Positions 1-12,971 of a stretch of DNA of 64,000 bases are shown one piece after another. The DNA is from Austropuccinia psidii. Taxonomy: Eukaryota; Basidiomycota; Pucciniomycetes; Pucciniales; Sphaerophragmiaceae. Each line of letters starts with the position of its first letter. The stretch's first letter is position 1. Location: the NCBI GenBank assembly GCA_023105745.1, contig JALGQZ010000004.1, positions 42,273,937 through 42,337,936 of the forward strand, in the 5' to 3' direction. A program made the position numbers and the translations under genes. Below the pieces are notes generated by a model. That model searched no databases and had not been told where the DNA came from. It was given only the letters and a program-made list of their open reading frames with translations.

Positions 1-62
1 TTATTATTTTCTTTAAAAAAAAAAACAAAAAAAAGTAATTTTTATTTATTTATTTATTTTAC

Positions 63-650
63 TTTCTCTCACGCTTGGTACCTCTAGGAGGTATTTTCTT
101 GTTTTTTTATTATTTTCTTTATAACAAGAAAAAAATAGTAAGTTTTTTATGTTATTTTTCTTTCTCTCACTCTCAGTACCTCTAGGAGATACTTTTATTA
201 ATTTATTATTATTATTTTAATTTCTTGTAAAAAAAACCGCAACAAAATGTAAGTCTTTTTTTGTTACTTTTGCTTTCTCTCAGTCTCAGTACCCCTAAGA
301 GTTATTGTTATTGATTTATTGTTCTTTTTTAGTTTTTTATTATCTTCTTTAAAAAAACAAAAAAAAATTATTTATCTATTTTACTCATTCTCACTCTCGG
401 TACCTTTAAGAGATTTTTTTAGTTTTATTTTATTTAACTTTTGTTTGTTCTCACTCTCAGTGCCTCTGGCAGGTGTTTCTATTATTTTATCAATTTTTTT
501 TAAATTTTTATTTTGCTTTCTCTCACTCTCAGTACCTCTAGGAGATATCTTTACTAAAATTTCATTTTTTTTAGTTTCTTTATTATTTTCTTAAAAAAAT
601 ATATAAAAAGAAGTATTTTTTTTATCTTTTTGTTTCTCACTCTTAGCCTT
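63..650. repeat. AT-rich minisatellite with palindromic core (array A)
   Basis: Seven degenerate copies of a TTCTCTCACTCTCAGTACCT-like core followed by CTAGGAG(A/G)TA start near 63, 160, 274, 386, 446, 516 and 632. They are spaced about 60-116 bp apart by T-rich and A-rich tracts. The better copies contain an imperfect palindrome (TACCTC-TAG-GAGGTA). The array may extend beyond the left window edge. Apparent open frames here are low-complexity Phe/Leu/Ser translations and are not genes. Confidence 0.75.
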
Positions 651-3600
651 TTTTTGATTTTTTTTACTATTTTCATGGGAAAAATAATAAAAAAAAGTTG
701 AGTTTTTTTATATCTGTTTTCATTTTCAATATTTATCTCTGACTATTTTTTTTTCAATTAGCTGTATTTATTTTTTCTTTTGTGCCATTTAAAAAAAGAA
801 AAATTTAAGAATGGTTTATCCAACCAAGAAACATAAAAAACAAGTTTCTGAGGCTATTGAAAGAAAATTAAAAACTCAAGAAAGTAAATTCATTATATAA
901 TTCTTATTTGATAAAATTAGAATTAAATATTAGAAATATTATATACCTATTAGTGGCCTTATAGGATCTGTGACCATATCATATACTGAATTGGTGCAGC
1001 TTATAGCTGTTTCCCAAAATAGGAGAAAATATTCCCAGTATTTAATTTTGATTTTATTTAATTATATGAAGCTGATTTATCTTATTAAATACCTTTCTTA
1101 GAAAATAATGAGAGGGTCATAACATCCACCTCAAAATTCCCCATAGTTTAAATGCAAATTCTGATAATTCTTCTAAATTATCTGATGTTCCCCTTTTAAA
1201 ATCTGAAAGAAATTTCCAAAACAGGAATCAAGTAGTCCAGAAACATACAAATTTTGGAATTCCAAGAAAATTTTTAATCTCAAAGAATGATCATCAATTT
1301 TACACCATTTCCTCTCATTCTACCCTTTTCTTTGCCCCAAATGAAACTTTAATTTCCATAATATATTTCTCACCATTTTCTCAAATTACTCCAGAAGATC
1401 AAATCAATTTTAACCACCTTTCACAAACCTTATTTAAAGAGAAAAAGTACTTAAAGCCAGTAACAATCAGTAATAAGATACTCTCAGGTGAAATTTGGCC
1501 TCTTGGATGGTGGAAATCAAGCACAAAGAATAAAAGCATCTTTTTTTTGAATAAAAAGGTAATTAAAAAAATATTTAATATTGGAACCATTGGGAACCAA
1601 TTCAATCCAGTGTAAGACTTAACATTTGAAAACACTTTCAACATAAATCCTTTGGAATCTTTCATGAAGCATAATGAAATCTTCAAAAGAATTTACTTCC
1701 ATTTTTTTCCAATACTGTCAATGATTATGTAGCTCATAAATCACCATGAGAAAATTAGCTACACCTGAGAGAAGGTGTTCCATTTGGAAATTAGCTTGGA
1801 CTCTTCCTGTGAACTAGTTTGGAACCAGCATTCAAATGTTTTTTAGCATTCCAAGGTCTTCCAAGCCACTGGAATATTCCAGAATCTCCAAGAGTTTCTT
1901 CCATTTTTTGACTTAATAAAGTAAGTAGATAATATAATATATGAAAAATCTTCCCATTTATATTTTCATCTTTAAAGGAATACCTTTCAAGATAAAAAAT
2001 TAGAGCTCAAATTCATTTTCAATTCAGCCAATTCCAGAGTTTTTGAAGCTCAAAATAGTGAAAACACATTATTGAAAATGAATCAATCTTTCATTTGTCT
2101 TGATTTATGACTTACTATTCCTTGGTAACAATATCAATTCTTATTTATTCTTCAAAAGGTGTCTCACAAATGTCAAAATCAGATTTTTCAAACGAAGCCT
2201 CTTTGGAAGAAACTGCATTGATTGAGGATTGTGTTTCTTAAATCTTTCAGGTGCTGAAACCTCAGAGGTAACAGATAAAGGATTCAAAATATGGTTTAAC
2301 AAAATTATTTTCCAAAAAATACAAAAACATTTGTATGTATTTTGACTTTTATTTATTATAATTCCTAGAAATGAAGTATTTTTTAATTTTTTTATTTTAT
2401 TATTTTTTCATTTTCTCATTCCTTTTGCATCATCAAGAAATCGTATCAGTTTTTACTTTCAAAACAAAAATTCATATTTTTTGAATAGAAATTTGCTTTT
2501 TATGGCCCATTTGAAGGTGTTGTTTTTCAATTACAAAGAGAAATAGTGGTCCCTATGCAATTCAGGACCTTCTACTAGAGGAAATCAATGAAATTCCAAG
2601 AATATTACAGTAAAGGTCCTGGAATATTTCTACTTTAAGATTGTCTACAATTTTTGACAATCTTACATAAGCAGCTATTACAGCTCCTGTACTGTAACAA
2701 AGCTGAAATTTCTCAAACATATTACAGTAGAAGTCCTTGAAAATGCCTGCTACTGTAATTTTTAGCGAAAAACAAAAAAATTCAAAGTTAAAAAAACTTT
2801 TACAACAATAAGATATAAAACTTAGTAAGATGAAAACAAAAAATAAAAAATTTATCAAAAAATTAAAATAAAATATCACCATAAAAAATGGATTCAAAAA
2901 AACAGAAAAAAGCAATCAAAACTAAAAAAAAATTTAAGAGTAGCAGAAAGGAAGTTTTTTCTATTTCTATTCTCTAAAAAATATGAAAGGAGGTTCAATT
3001 CACATCTCATAAATATTCTTTTACTTAATTTTTGTGAGGTTGATCTTTCATTTTGCATGAATAATTTGCAAAAAAAAAACATCCCTTAAAATATTTTTTT
3101 GTGGTTTCTGTGTTTATGTTTCCCCTTTCAGTAATAAATTTAAATAATTTTTCTGTTTCAAAAACACATTTTATATAACAATAGGAGTACATATTTAATT
3201 TAATATTATTCCAATGATATTCATTACAAATAAAAAAAAATAATTTCATAAAATATGGAGCATTTCACTTGGTGTCCAAGAGCTAGCTTATAATAAACCA
3301 TGTTATTATGTCAAAAAAAATATCCAATAATTTGATTTCCCTTCAATCCTGTTCAAATATATTTTTAATTTAGATTTATTACATTTTCTTACTTTTGAAG
3401 TGTTGAACACAATTAGTTTTTTATTTTCAAATAGATATATTTGAAAGTTTTTAACATAGTCTGATTGGTAAAAGCATATAATTCATAATTAATTTGGATA
3501 TTTAATTCATTGTTTGCAAAGAGAATTAATTCATGGGCTTAATACTTCATTAACAGCCACTTTCAGCATCTTGGAATTGAAAAATGATATTAACAGTGTA

Positions 3601-6600
3601 GATTACTTGGTAAATATTTTATATTTTAAATTGATTAATTGAGACATGATTCAGATCATGTTTTAATTATGAGTGGACATGGCCCTGAAGTGAGATTTTT
3701 CCCACTCCAAGCTTAATTACCACAAGGGTATAACTTAATTATTTTCCTTTTCTTGTTTTATATTACTTTGAAAAACTCTTTAAACCTCTTATTGACCATA
3801 AATAACATATAAAAACAAAAAATAGTGTTCCCTTATCTTGAAAAAACACTTAAAATAGGTGTATATAGTATTTTCTTAAATACACTTTATAGAAAGCTTA
3901 TTTTTATAAATAAATAATTATTTTAGGCATAATGGATTTGTAAAAGTAATTGAAATTTCAAAAACCTACCATAAGCTTTATGGATATGTTTTGAGAAATA
4001 ATTTTTTGAAAAGAACCAACTTCTTCCAGTTTTTTTGCCTTAATATCATATAGAATTCCAAAAATTTGAAAGAAAAAAATTGAATTGTTTTATTTATTCA
4101 TTACTCTAAATTTTTCAATAATTTTAAAGGACTGTTAAGAGTTCTTATTAGCTTAAATTGCATGAGTAATAGAGGTCTATAAAGGTGTCCCCCATAAATT
4201 TGAAGAAATATTATTGTAAAGAAACTGGAAAACTACTTTCTGAATTGGTTTCAAAAATATTACTTTATTATTTTGAATTATTGTAAAAGTAAAAATTATA
4301 TGTTCAAGTTCTCAAAGCCATGAAACCACCAAATTCAGGGATAATATTTGGCTGATCAGTGCATGGAGAGCTCTTCATATATCCTAATAATTTCAAAATG
4401 GAACTAATACTAAGGAAATTGAAGCTAAAATTTAGAGAGCCTATATGATACAGAAAGTACAATAAAAAAAGACATCAAAAAGAAAACTATGTTGATATAG
4501 TGTTTTTAAATGAATAAATAATTGAATAAATTGATGTGTATTCATATTCATCCTGATTATATTCCCTCAGAATAAACAGAAATAGTTTCATTTTTTAAGC
4601 TTCATTTCATTTCTTGATTCAGAGACTACCCTAATTTACTCTAAATAACACCCCAACTTATCCTGGTTTTTCACATATGGATGTAATTCACTAGATACAG
4701 ATGGTTTGATAAGAATTGATATTTCCTCCAGAATGATATACACAATAAAGCTTTATTGGTATCAATTAAGAAATATCTTGAATGCTCCAAAACTTAAAAT
4801 AAATTAATGTTTTAAATTGTTATTAATATTCAAAATTCTTTTATTGACAAGCTTTTTTATATTAATATTGGATTATTTATTATTTTACAACATGAAATTT
4901 ATAATAAAAAAGTCCAAGATTCTAAAACAAAAGCCCAAGATTCCACTTTTAATGTTCATATTATCTAGCTAGAAGTTTAAGTTCCTCCTCTCAAGAATTT
5001 TCTGGGTTGAAAAAGGGGGTATAGCCTTTCAATTTATACTCAGTTTTTTGGGCCTCTCCTTAAAATGAATTTTTTCCATGAATCTTGATAGCTTTTTTCG
5101 ACTTTGACTTAAACCTTCCTTTAAAAAGTGAAAATGATATGAGATATAATGTCTAACCAAATACAAATTTTAATTTAGAGTAAAAAACTACATGGTAGGG
5201 TATATTTCAAATAATATTTATATATGAGAATAGTCCCAAATTCTCCAACAAAATTTATCATTAATTGAAATATTCTTTGTAGCTTGGAGGGTTTCAATAT
5301 CAATAATATTCATCTATAGGCTCCCTCAAGTGATCTTTTAAGAGAACTAATATTGAAACTGAAATATATATTCATATATCTATAATAATACACCCACAGA
5401 GTTAAATTTTCTGTAAATGAAATGATCAAAAGAAATAAAAAAAGATAAAAACAAAGGGAAAATTGAAAAAAATCTTTTAATAATGAATGTTTGGATTATT
5501 GAGCTTTGACAAGCCCAACTAATCACTGCTATTGAGTCAACTTAATTGATACTTTTTGGCTTGCATATGTGGCTTGAATTTCTTCAAAAACTTATTTTTA
5601 TAAATTCAATTTCTATGCTATCTACAACCTGAATCCAATCTATCTCCCATGTCAAATTCCAAATGAAACACCTGCTGTCAGTTGTATCCATTTTGCTTAT
5701 GGTAAATACTTTTTATAATCTCAAATCTTTACCAAAAATCAATTTTCCAATAAGCCACATAAATAACTGGATTCTTCAATTGTGGAAGTTGGATGGTGGA
5801 GGCAAGTTAATAAAATGAACTGATTACTAAATCAAAATCGAACTGACGAAGTATAAAATGGATGTTTCATCTTTCCTGAAAATAACTTTCCACTTATTTC
5901 TTCTCAAACTAAAAGAATATTTAAAATAATTTGGAGGGCCAAGGAATTAACTCATTATACTGAAAGCTCCAGTGATACTAGTACTGATGAATGCTTGGGA
6001 CTTTCTGTGCAGGTGCCCAAAATATTATCAAGTTTTTGTACTTCCCATTATATAATATTTGATAATGTTTTCATACTACATATTTTTGTTATTGTATTAT
6101 TTTATATATTAATCCCCACTTATTTCTATTAATTCCTGTATATACTAAATGAATACCCACTCAAGACTATTGAAATTTCCATAAAATATGAAATTCAAAA
6201 AACCTATGTATTCCAAAAATCAGCTCAGCTTTACAAGTCACATTTAATCCTGGAACACCAAATAACTTCTTTGGAAATATTGTATTTGAAATTTATTAAA
6301 TCGAAAAACATGTTTAACTATTGTATCATTCACATCACTTCTTGTCAATTAAATTGATAATGGACTCCAGTTCTGTTTCTGACCAATATTATTGTAACAT
6401 TTCAATGGTAAGCTCATGTTTTTTTATCATGTTGATAATTCAATTGAAGATTCAGATTTCACTATTAAAAATCACTCTTCCTTTTCAATTTCTTTTCCGC
6501 AAAATTCAATTACTCTCTTTTTTACCTTTCAAACAATATTTATTTTTGTTTTTGGATTTTGGCCTTCTCAAGCCACTTAATTTAAACCTCCTTCTCCTCT

Positions 6601-6980
6601 TTCCACTTCATTTTCTACCAATAAAATTTTTATATCTCACTTGAACTCCATTCTATTTAAAATAATAATTCCATATTAAAAAAGTATTAATGCTCACCCT
6701 CATTATTTTCATTCAATAAAGATGTATATGATGGCATGGAGTGATTTTCATTCTTTTTTAATGAACCACTCTTGTGATTCAAATTCTTTAATTATTCATG
6801 CTTTCTATTAATTTTATAGGGAGTGGAAAATACAGGATTCACAAATTATTCCACTTTTCCTTCCTCGTTCAAACCATCATCAGTAATATCCAGAATACAT
6901 TTTGGATCACTCTGTTAAGTGACTGAATGGGTACACTTCTTGCCTCTATTCTTCTGGATTCCAAAAGGCTTAGAAAAATA
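651..6980. other. AT-rich non-coding stretch
   Basis: About 6.3 kb of AT-rich DNA without any reading frame that looks like a protein. Homopolymer A and T runs are frequent. The only local structure noted is the hairpin and repeat cluster near 2602-2760, listed separately. No LTR, tRNA or transposase signature was recognised. Confidence 0.6.
2602..2760. repeat. Cluster of ACAGTA/TACTGT motifs with a perfect hairpin
   Basis: A segment of about 33 bp (ATATTACAGTA then AGTCCT/GGTCCT) occurs at about 2602-2635 and again at about 2717-2750, some 115 bp apart. Inverted TACTGTAA copies lie at about 2690 and 2751. Between them, 2637-2665 forms a hairpin with a 9-bp stem (AAGATTGTC / GACAATCTT). This could be a remnant of a small inverted-repeat element. 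The function is unknown. Confidence 0.5.
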
Positions 6981-6999
6981 TGAGAAATAATTAAAAAGA

Positions 7000-7560
7000 G
7001 GAATTCCATACAGAATTTTCTTTTTCTTTATCCTCTTCTACTGACTCATCAACGTATACTTCATTGTTTTCATTATCATTTGGGTTTTATTGGCAGATAT
7101 GCGCATCCTGTAGCTAAAAATCTAACAATTAATTTGAGTCTTTCCTAAAAATATAAATGAGATATCACATACTTCATGACCATCTAAAGATTCAAAAATA
7201 TTACTTTAATAATCAACATTTACATTGGGAAGATTTAAACTTTCCATTGGAGTTATATTTGGCTTGTTACAAAAAAAAAGCTCATCCATTTTCTGATAGC
7301 ATGGGAAAAGGTTTTCCAGTTTTTTTAGCCATTGTATGAATAACATTTTTTTATCATCATTAACTCCTGATCCAGTTAATATTACAAAGTTTTTTTCCAA
7401 AATATTCTTTTTGTTTATAATTTCACCATCTTTCTTGAATATTTTTTGGTTTAAGCTTAAATATATTTTTGGCTTTATTTTTAACTCCATTTTCCATCAA
7501 TTGAAAGCCAATTTTCTTTGATAATTGTTGTTATCCAACTAAGGTCTTTCCAGAAGTACC
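7000..7560 (-). pseudogene. Decayed Myb/SANT-like rust protein remnant
   Basis: The minus strand from about 7490 to 7206 stays open and encodes a stretch with TGSGVNDDKK, LFIQWLKKLENLFPCY, QKMDELF and NKPNITP. This pattern (T-G-x-G, then C-P-x-Y, x-K-M-D-x-L-F, N-K-P-N-x-T-P) is one I recall from large families of rust proteins with a trihelix/Myb-SANT-like DNA-binding domain, often repeat-associated. Upstream on the same strand a second frame reads GTSGKTLVG, then a stop, then a Lys-rich stretch. Downstream, another frame is acidic (NDNENNEVYVDESVEEDKEK), like the acidic tails of such proteins. The pieces lie in different frames, so I read this as a degenerate copy. Family assignment is from memory and moderately uncertain. 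Confidence 0.4.
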
Positions 7561-8325
7561 AAAACAGGCCTTTAAATTCTTTTTTACTTTAAGCCAGTTT
7601 AATATAACAAAATAATTGGAATTTGTAAGATTTCCAGAGGATTTTTAAACAGCCTTAGATACATTTTCAGATAAGGTTTGTTTGGGTGAAATTGGATTTC
7701 AATATTAATGGATAATATCAATATGTGAGATAACTGGGAGGTGGTGTATTTTTTTACTTCATTTTTAATTAATTCTAAGGATGGTAATTCCTTCTTTTGA
7801 GGTTAGGTTTTGAAACATAACCTCACTTGTATACAAGATAACAAGATTTAATTTATATTAGAGTGCATGTGTTCAAAGCGCAATTTTTCAGGTGATTTAA
7901 CTCCAAAAATCTTATATATAAAAATGTGTTTTTGGTGCAAGATCCCACATTTACTTAACTAAATATTTTTTTAGTTATGAGGGGGACTATTATTTTATTC
8001 GTTGGTTATTCTAGTTATTAAGTATTAATTCAAATTAATTTATGTATTTCCATGGATTATAATTTTTTATTAAGTCTTTTTAATAATTAAAAGAAATAAT
8101 CTAAGAGCTTAAAAACAAAATACTTTTTTTTTAACACAAAAATTAAAGAAATTAGTTTTTACTTAATCTATTCTAATTTTTGATCAACCTATTAAATAAT
8201 TATTCCAAATGGCCATATTTTTAAATTGAATTAGAGAAATTTCCTTTTCATTTAAAAAATAAAAAAACCTGATTATGAGTTAGAAAAACTTTTTTTCAAT
8301 GTAAAAATCCAATTCAATATATCTT
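7561..8325. other. AT-rich spacer before the copia insertion
   Basis: AT-rich sequence with no recognisable gene or repeat unit. Its last bases, AAAAT at 8326-8330, are the left target-site duplication of the copia element. Confidence 0.6.
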
Positions 8326-8330
8326 AAAAT
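8326..8330. repeat. Target-site duplication of the copia element, left copy
   Basis: AAAAT immediately before the 5' LTR; the same five bases follow the 3' LTR at 13579-13583. A 5-bp duplication is usual for copia integrases. Confidence 0.85.
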
Positions 8331-8937
8331 TGTTAAGAGAGACATTCTCTCCCAGTCCGTGAGCAGCTAATTGGGAAAGGCACTAGTTGCATAAGCGCAG
8401 TTAAGAGAGCGAGAAAATGAAATCATAAATTGATCCGAGGAGATAAGAGCACAGTGTAATATATAAGAGCACATCGTATTACATAGATGAAAGAACATAT
8501 TAAACATTCAGCCGTTGTTATTTAAATACTCTATTCATTATTATTCTTTATTATTATTATTACTGTACACCTCATTTCGATCAACTGTGGTTTGTCATTA
8601 CTTCACTTCAGATACGAATCATCTGAAGAAATTGCTAACCATTTTATTTAGCATGTACTGGTGTTACTTTAAAGAGTCGAAACTATATTTTGTATTTAAA
8701 TACACTGATAAGTGTTGTAAGGTTTGTGCCAAAAGTTACATTTTCATATAAAAAGAACTAACCTAAATTATATATTGTAGTTGTGATAGTTGTCTAGACA
8801 AACATCTTTGCTCGTAGCATATATATATTATTTAGTTATAGTTGTTCACTCTTATGTACATCATTTCTTTACTAATCGTTCTAATTAAAGGGCACTGCGT
8901 TAATAAAAATCTATCTTAGTTTGTTTAAAAATTTACA
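8331..8937 (+). repeat. Copia 5' LTR
   Basis: 607 bp, TG...CA ends. It opens with a small hairpin (GAGAGA-CAT-TCTCTC). A TATA-like stretch (ATATATAAGAG) lies at about 8459-8469, and an AATAAA polyadenylation-like signal at about 8902-8907. The 78-codon open frame inside it recurs in the 3' LTR and has no protein features, so it is not called as a gene. Confidence 0.93.
8458..8470 (+). promoter_or_regulatory. TATA-like element in copia 5' LTR
   Basis: AATATATAAGAGC sits about 130 bp into the LTR, between two copies of an ATAAGAGCAC motif. This is where a U3 promoter would be expected. The same sequence is present in the 3' LTR near 13099. The promoter role is inferred. Confidence 0.4.
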
Positions 8938-8979
8938 GATTTACAGTCTCGAATTGCTCAAACAAAATACAACAAAAGA

Positions 8980-11001
8980 GTGAACAACATGTCAGAAAGA
9001 ACGGGAAGAGAAATCAATCATGTGCCAATCCTAGAAGGGAAAAATTTTCCACTTTGGAACATCCTGATTGAAGTCGAACTAGCTGCCAGAGGACTTAAAG
9101 AAATATGCAACTCTGATGGACCACCCAATTCTGATCCAATTACAATTAGCAATTGGAATAAATTGAATATCGAAGCTGTTCAACTTCTCTTAAGTAGACT
9201 TCATCCTGACATTATTGTAACTGTAGTAGATGCTATCACCGTAAAAAACGCCAAAGCCTTGTGGAAAAAGATTAACGACAAATATGCCGCACAAACCATC
9301 ACAAACCGAGGAAGAACTTGGTTGAGATGGGAGTGTCTTCGATTCAACGGAAACATTGAAGAATATGTCAAGGAATGTCAAAACATCCTCTTTGACATTT
9401 CTGGAATAGGCATATCATTACCACAAGACATCATGGCTTACTCAATCCTAGGAAAAGTAAGCAGGGACAGCAATGTGTATGACCACGTAATTGATTCCAT
9501 GGTTCTAACAATGAACACCACAATCAACCCTCAACAAGTATTAGACAAATTATCAGAACTACTTCAACACAAAAATACAAAGAATTATTTTCAAAAGCCA
9601 ATTAAATCAGAGGAAAGTCAAAGCTCAGCATTGCTCACTAACTCAAGCAACTTTCCATATAAAATCACTTACGTGTGTCGAGATGGTAAACACAATCCAA
9701 AAAATACCACCCATAAAGCTGAGAATTGTTGGGAGGAACACCCAGAATTAAGACCTGCTGCTAGGAACAAAAATAAAAGGAAAAACACTGACCCAGAAAC
9801 TCATCAAACAGGCATGGAAGCCTTACTTACAACTAGTGAAGCACCATCGATAAGTACATCAAGTCTAGTGATTGACTGCGGTGCTACGCACCACATGTTT
9901 CACGATGAAAGAGTCTTTACAAAGTTAGATCTAAACGCAAGCAGAAAAATTACAACAAGTGATCCAAACAGTAACCTAATATGTAAAGGGCATGGAACTG
10001 TGGAAATAGTAATCGACAATCAAACCTTTGTTCTTAAATATTGTCTCTATTTCCCGAATCTAACAAAGAGCTTTGTCAGCCTACTTGACCTATGCTATGA
10101 ACCCATTACTATAACAAGAGATAATTCATCGTTTCATCTGTCTCAAAACAATCAAACAATTCTAAGCGGAAAATTGATCAACAAGTTAATGATTGTAAAA
10201 TTCAATCTCCCCACTTCTTTCTTAGCTGAACACATTCATAACGTACCCTGGCACCATAGACTAGGAAATCCTGGAAACAATGTCCTGAAGTCTCTAGGTC
10301 TACAACCCCTTACTGACAAATGTGATATCTGTGTTAAAGGAAAAATGACGACTCTGCCATTTAAAAGTCACTTTTCCGAAACATTCAAACCTCTCGACTG
10401 TGTCCATTTGGACATTGTTGGACCAATATCACCACCATCAATATTGGGGCATCGCTATTTTCTTACAATGGTAGACCAGTTCACTTCGTTCAAAATAACA
10501 AGGTTTCTAAAAAACAAATCTGATGTGTATGAAGAATTTGTGCATCAACAAAATCTAATTGAAAATCTTCACGAAAGAAAAATTAAAAAAATAGTAACGG
10601 ATGGAGGAAGTGAGTTCTGTAACCAAAGGTTCAAGGATCTTGCCAATGAACAGGGTTTCCAACATGTTGTCTCTCCACCATATACTCCAGAGCATAATGG
10701 AGTAGCGGAACGAGCAAACAGAACAATAATAGAGAAAGCGAGATGTCTGTTACTTGGAGCGAGACTTCCTCACCAATACTGGGCCGAGGCTGTGAACACT
10801 GCAACCTATTTATCTAATATCGTTCCAACTCCTTCAAGAAACAACTACTCACCGCACTATTTATGGACCAAGAAATCACCAAAAATTAAGAACATTCGCA
10901 CCTTTGGATGCAAGGTGATCTTCAACGTACCTAAGCAGAAGCGCTCATGGAAGTTTGCTCCAACAGGAGAAACAGGAATCCTTCTAGGACTTGACAATTA
11001 A
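8980..11001 (+). pseudogene. Copia gag-protease-integrase part of the polyprotein
   Basis: This 673-codon segment is the front of a copia Gag-Pol. A Gag region (about residues 1-220, [17 protein letters not shown] at the start) precedes a modified zinc-binding motif (C233 in CRDGKHNP, later H and C in HKAENCW). The protease active site reads DCGAT at about 299, in place of the usual DSGAT. Integrase follows: an HHCC zinc region at about 415-460 ([17 protein letters not shown]), then the catalytic triad at about D478 (HLDIVGP), D541 (VTDGGSEF) and E577 ([11 protein letters not shown]), with 35 residues between the last two. The frame ends in TAA at 10999-11001. The next codons continue in the same frame with copia sequence, so the stop is a nonsense mutation rather than a natural end. 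Confidence 0.92.
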
Positions 11002-11037
11002 TCCTCTTATCGAATACTTAAACTCAGGGATTTAAAA

Positions 11038-12912
11038 GTGTATAACAGTAGGCACGTTGTGTTCTTTGAAAGAGAATTTCCTCTTTTGTCTGAGAATCAA
11101 GAGTCTAATCAACCCATTGTATCATCTAGTTGGGACGAACATGAGGAATATTTTGACTGCCAGGAATTTCCAGAAGAAGAGGAAGTACAAGAGGAAGTGC
11201 AATCCGTTCAAGATATGTGTGAAGAACAGAGTGACAACGAAAGAGAAAACCTTACTGTTTTGGAAGAGCTCAGTAGTTCAGAGAGCAATCATCTTCCAAC
11301 AGCAAAAAGAATAAGGGTGAAAGGTCCACAACACCCTACTTTGATTAACTCTGACATCAACGAGGACAATATTCTCCCATATCGTCGGAGGCCAAGGGCC
11401 TTTCTAACTCAATCAGATCCAACAACGTATAATCAAGCCATTCACTCCTTAGATCGTGAGCTCTGGACAGAAGCAATAAATAAGGAACTGCGGATGATGA
11501 AGACTCTAAACGTGTGGAAAGAAGTTCCTATCAGAAAGGATTACAAATTAATCGGGACCACGTGGGTTTTTAAAACAAAGAAAAATGAAAACGGTCAGAC
11601 CATTGAACACAAGGCTCGATTATGTGCTCAGGGATTTTCACAGATATATGGAGAAGATTACTCAAAAACGTTCGCACCTACTGGAAGGCTCAACTCTTTA
11701 AGAACACTAATATCACTAGCTGCATCAAAACACTTGGATTTTGAACAACTCTACATCAAAAGTGCATTTCTTAATGCATCTCTCCAAGAGGACGTTTATT
11801 TATCTATCCCTCAAGGACTCGACAGAGATAAAAAGAACTGGTGTCTAAAACTTCACAAAGCTATATATGGGTTAAAACAAGCTCCCTTGGCTTGGTATGA
11901 TCGACTCTCAAAATGGTTGATTAAGTTTGGGTTTAAGATATCTAAAGCAGACTCCTGCGTATTTTACTTAGACACCAAAGATCCAATCTGGCTTTTCCTC
12001 CATGTAGACAATATCGGCGTGTTTGGAAGAAATCTCACCACATTCAAATTAGCTATCATGAAAGAATTTCAAACTAAAATGATCGGAATGGCGGATCTCA
12101 TGTTAGGAATCAAAATAACTCATAAAGCAGGAGCTATCACGTTGTCTCAAAACCACTATATTGACTCACTCTTAGAGCTATATGGTATGTCAAATTGCAA
12201 ACCAGTATCCACACCTTTGATCCCTAATCTTCATCTAGAGGGAGCATCGATTTCTGAAAGGGAAGAATTTCAAGTGTTAGGGATTAATTACCGAAGTGCA
12301 GTGGGAAGCCTCAGTTATCTTAGCTCAGCCACTAGACCTGACTTGTCTTATTCAGTTAGCGCACTATCTCAATTTTTAGAGAACCCTGGCATCCAACATT
12401 GGAAAGCGTTCTTGCATGTTCTCAAATATTTGAGAGGTACTAACGATATTGAATTAAATTACCAAAGAAATCTGAACCAACCTCCCATTGCTTATTCCGA
12501 CGCAGACTGGGGGAATTGTCGTACAACAAGGCGATCGGTTACTGGTTACTTAGTCACATTGAATGGAAATCTTGTCATATGGAAAACTAGAAAGCAACCA
12601 ACTGTGTCACTTTCCTCCGCCAAAGCAGAATACCGATCACTAACCAATCTGTTTAGTGAATTGTTATGGTTTAAACAATTCTGTGAGGAAATTAATGTGA
12701 TAAAGATGAAGAAGCCAATTGTAATACATGAGGATAATCAAGGGTGCATCAATACAGCCAACAGCGATTGCAATACCAACACAAGGCGAATGAAGCACGT
12801 TGAAATACAACTTCATTTAATTCAAGAGGCAATAGAAAACTCTATCATAACACTTGTATACACACCAACAAATGATATGCTTGCTGACTTTCTCACGAAA
12901 TCGGTTTGTTGA
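11038..12912 (+). pseudogene. Copia reverse transcriptase-RNase H part of the polyprotein
   Basis: 624 codons in the same frame as the preceding segment; reading resumes directly after the TAA at 10999-11001. An acidic linker leads into reverse transcriptase (NVWKEVPI, HKARLCAQGFSQ, YGLKQAPLAWY) and RNase H (SDADWGN, SSAKAEY, HEDNQG, ADFLTKS). Two of the three reverse-transcriptase metal ligands look mutated. The motif usually reading D-I/V-K-S/T-A-F-L-N has Tyr (codon 11752-11754, QLYIKSAFLN). The usual Y-V-D-D box reads HVDN (Asn codon 12010-12012). The RNase H acidic residues look intact. The enzyme is therefore predicted to be inactive even if the stop were read through. Confidence 0.9.
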
Positions 12913-12956
12913 CCAGCCATCAGACGAGCAATGAAGAGCTTGAAACTGCTCCCAAT

Positions 12957-12971
12957 GGGAGACAGAGGGGG
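12957..12971 (+). other. Polypurine tract of the copia element
   Basis: GGGAGACAGAGGGGG directly abuts the 3' LTR start. Such a tract primes plus-strand DNA synthesis in LTR retrotransposons. Confidence 0.85.

Noticed and set aside
319..594. Open frame of 91 codons at the left edge
   Set aside because: It runs through the minisatellite and translates to repeated Phe/Leu/Ser-rich segments.
8515..8751. 78-codon frame, repeated at 13156-13392
   Set aside because: Both copies lie within the copia LTRs and owe their openness to LTR duplication; no protein signature.
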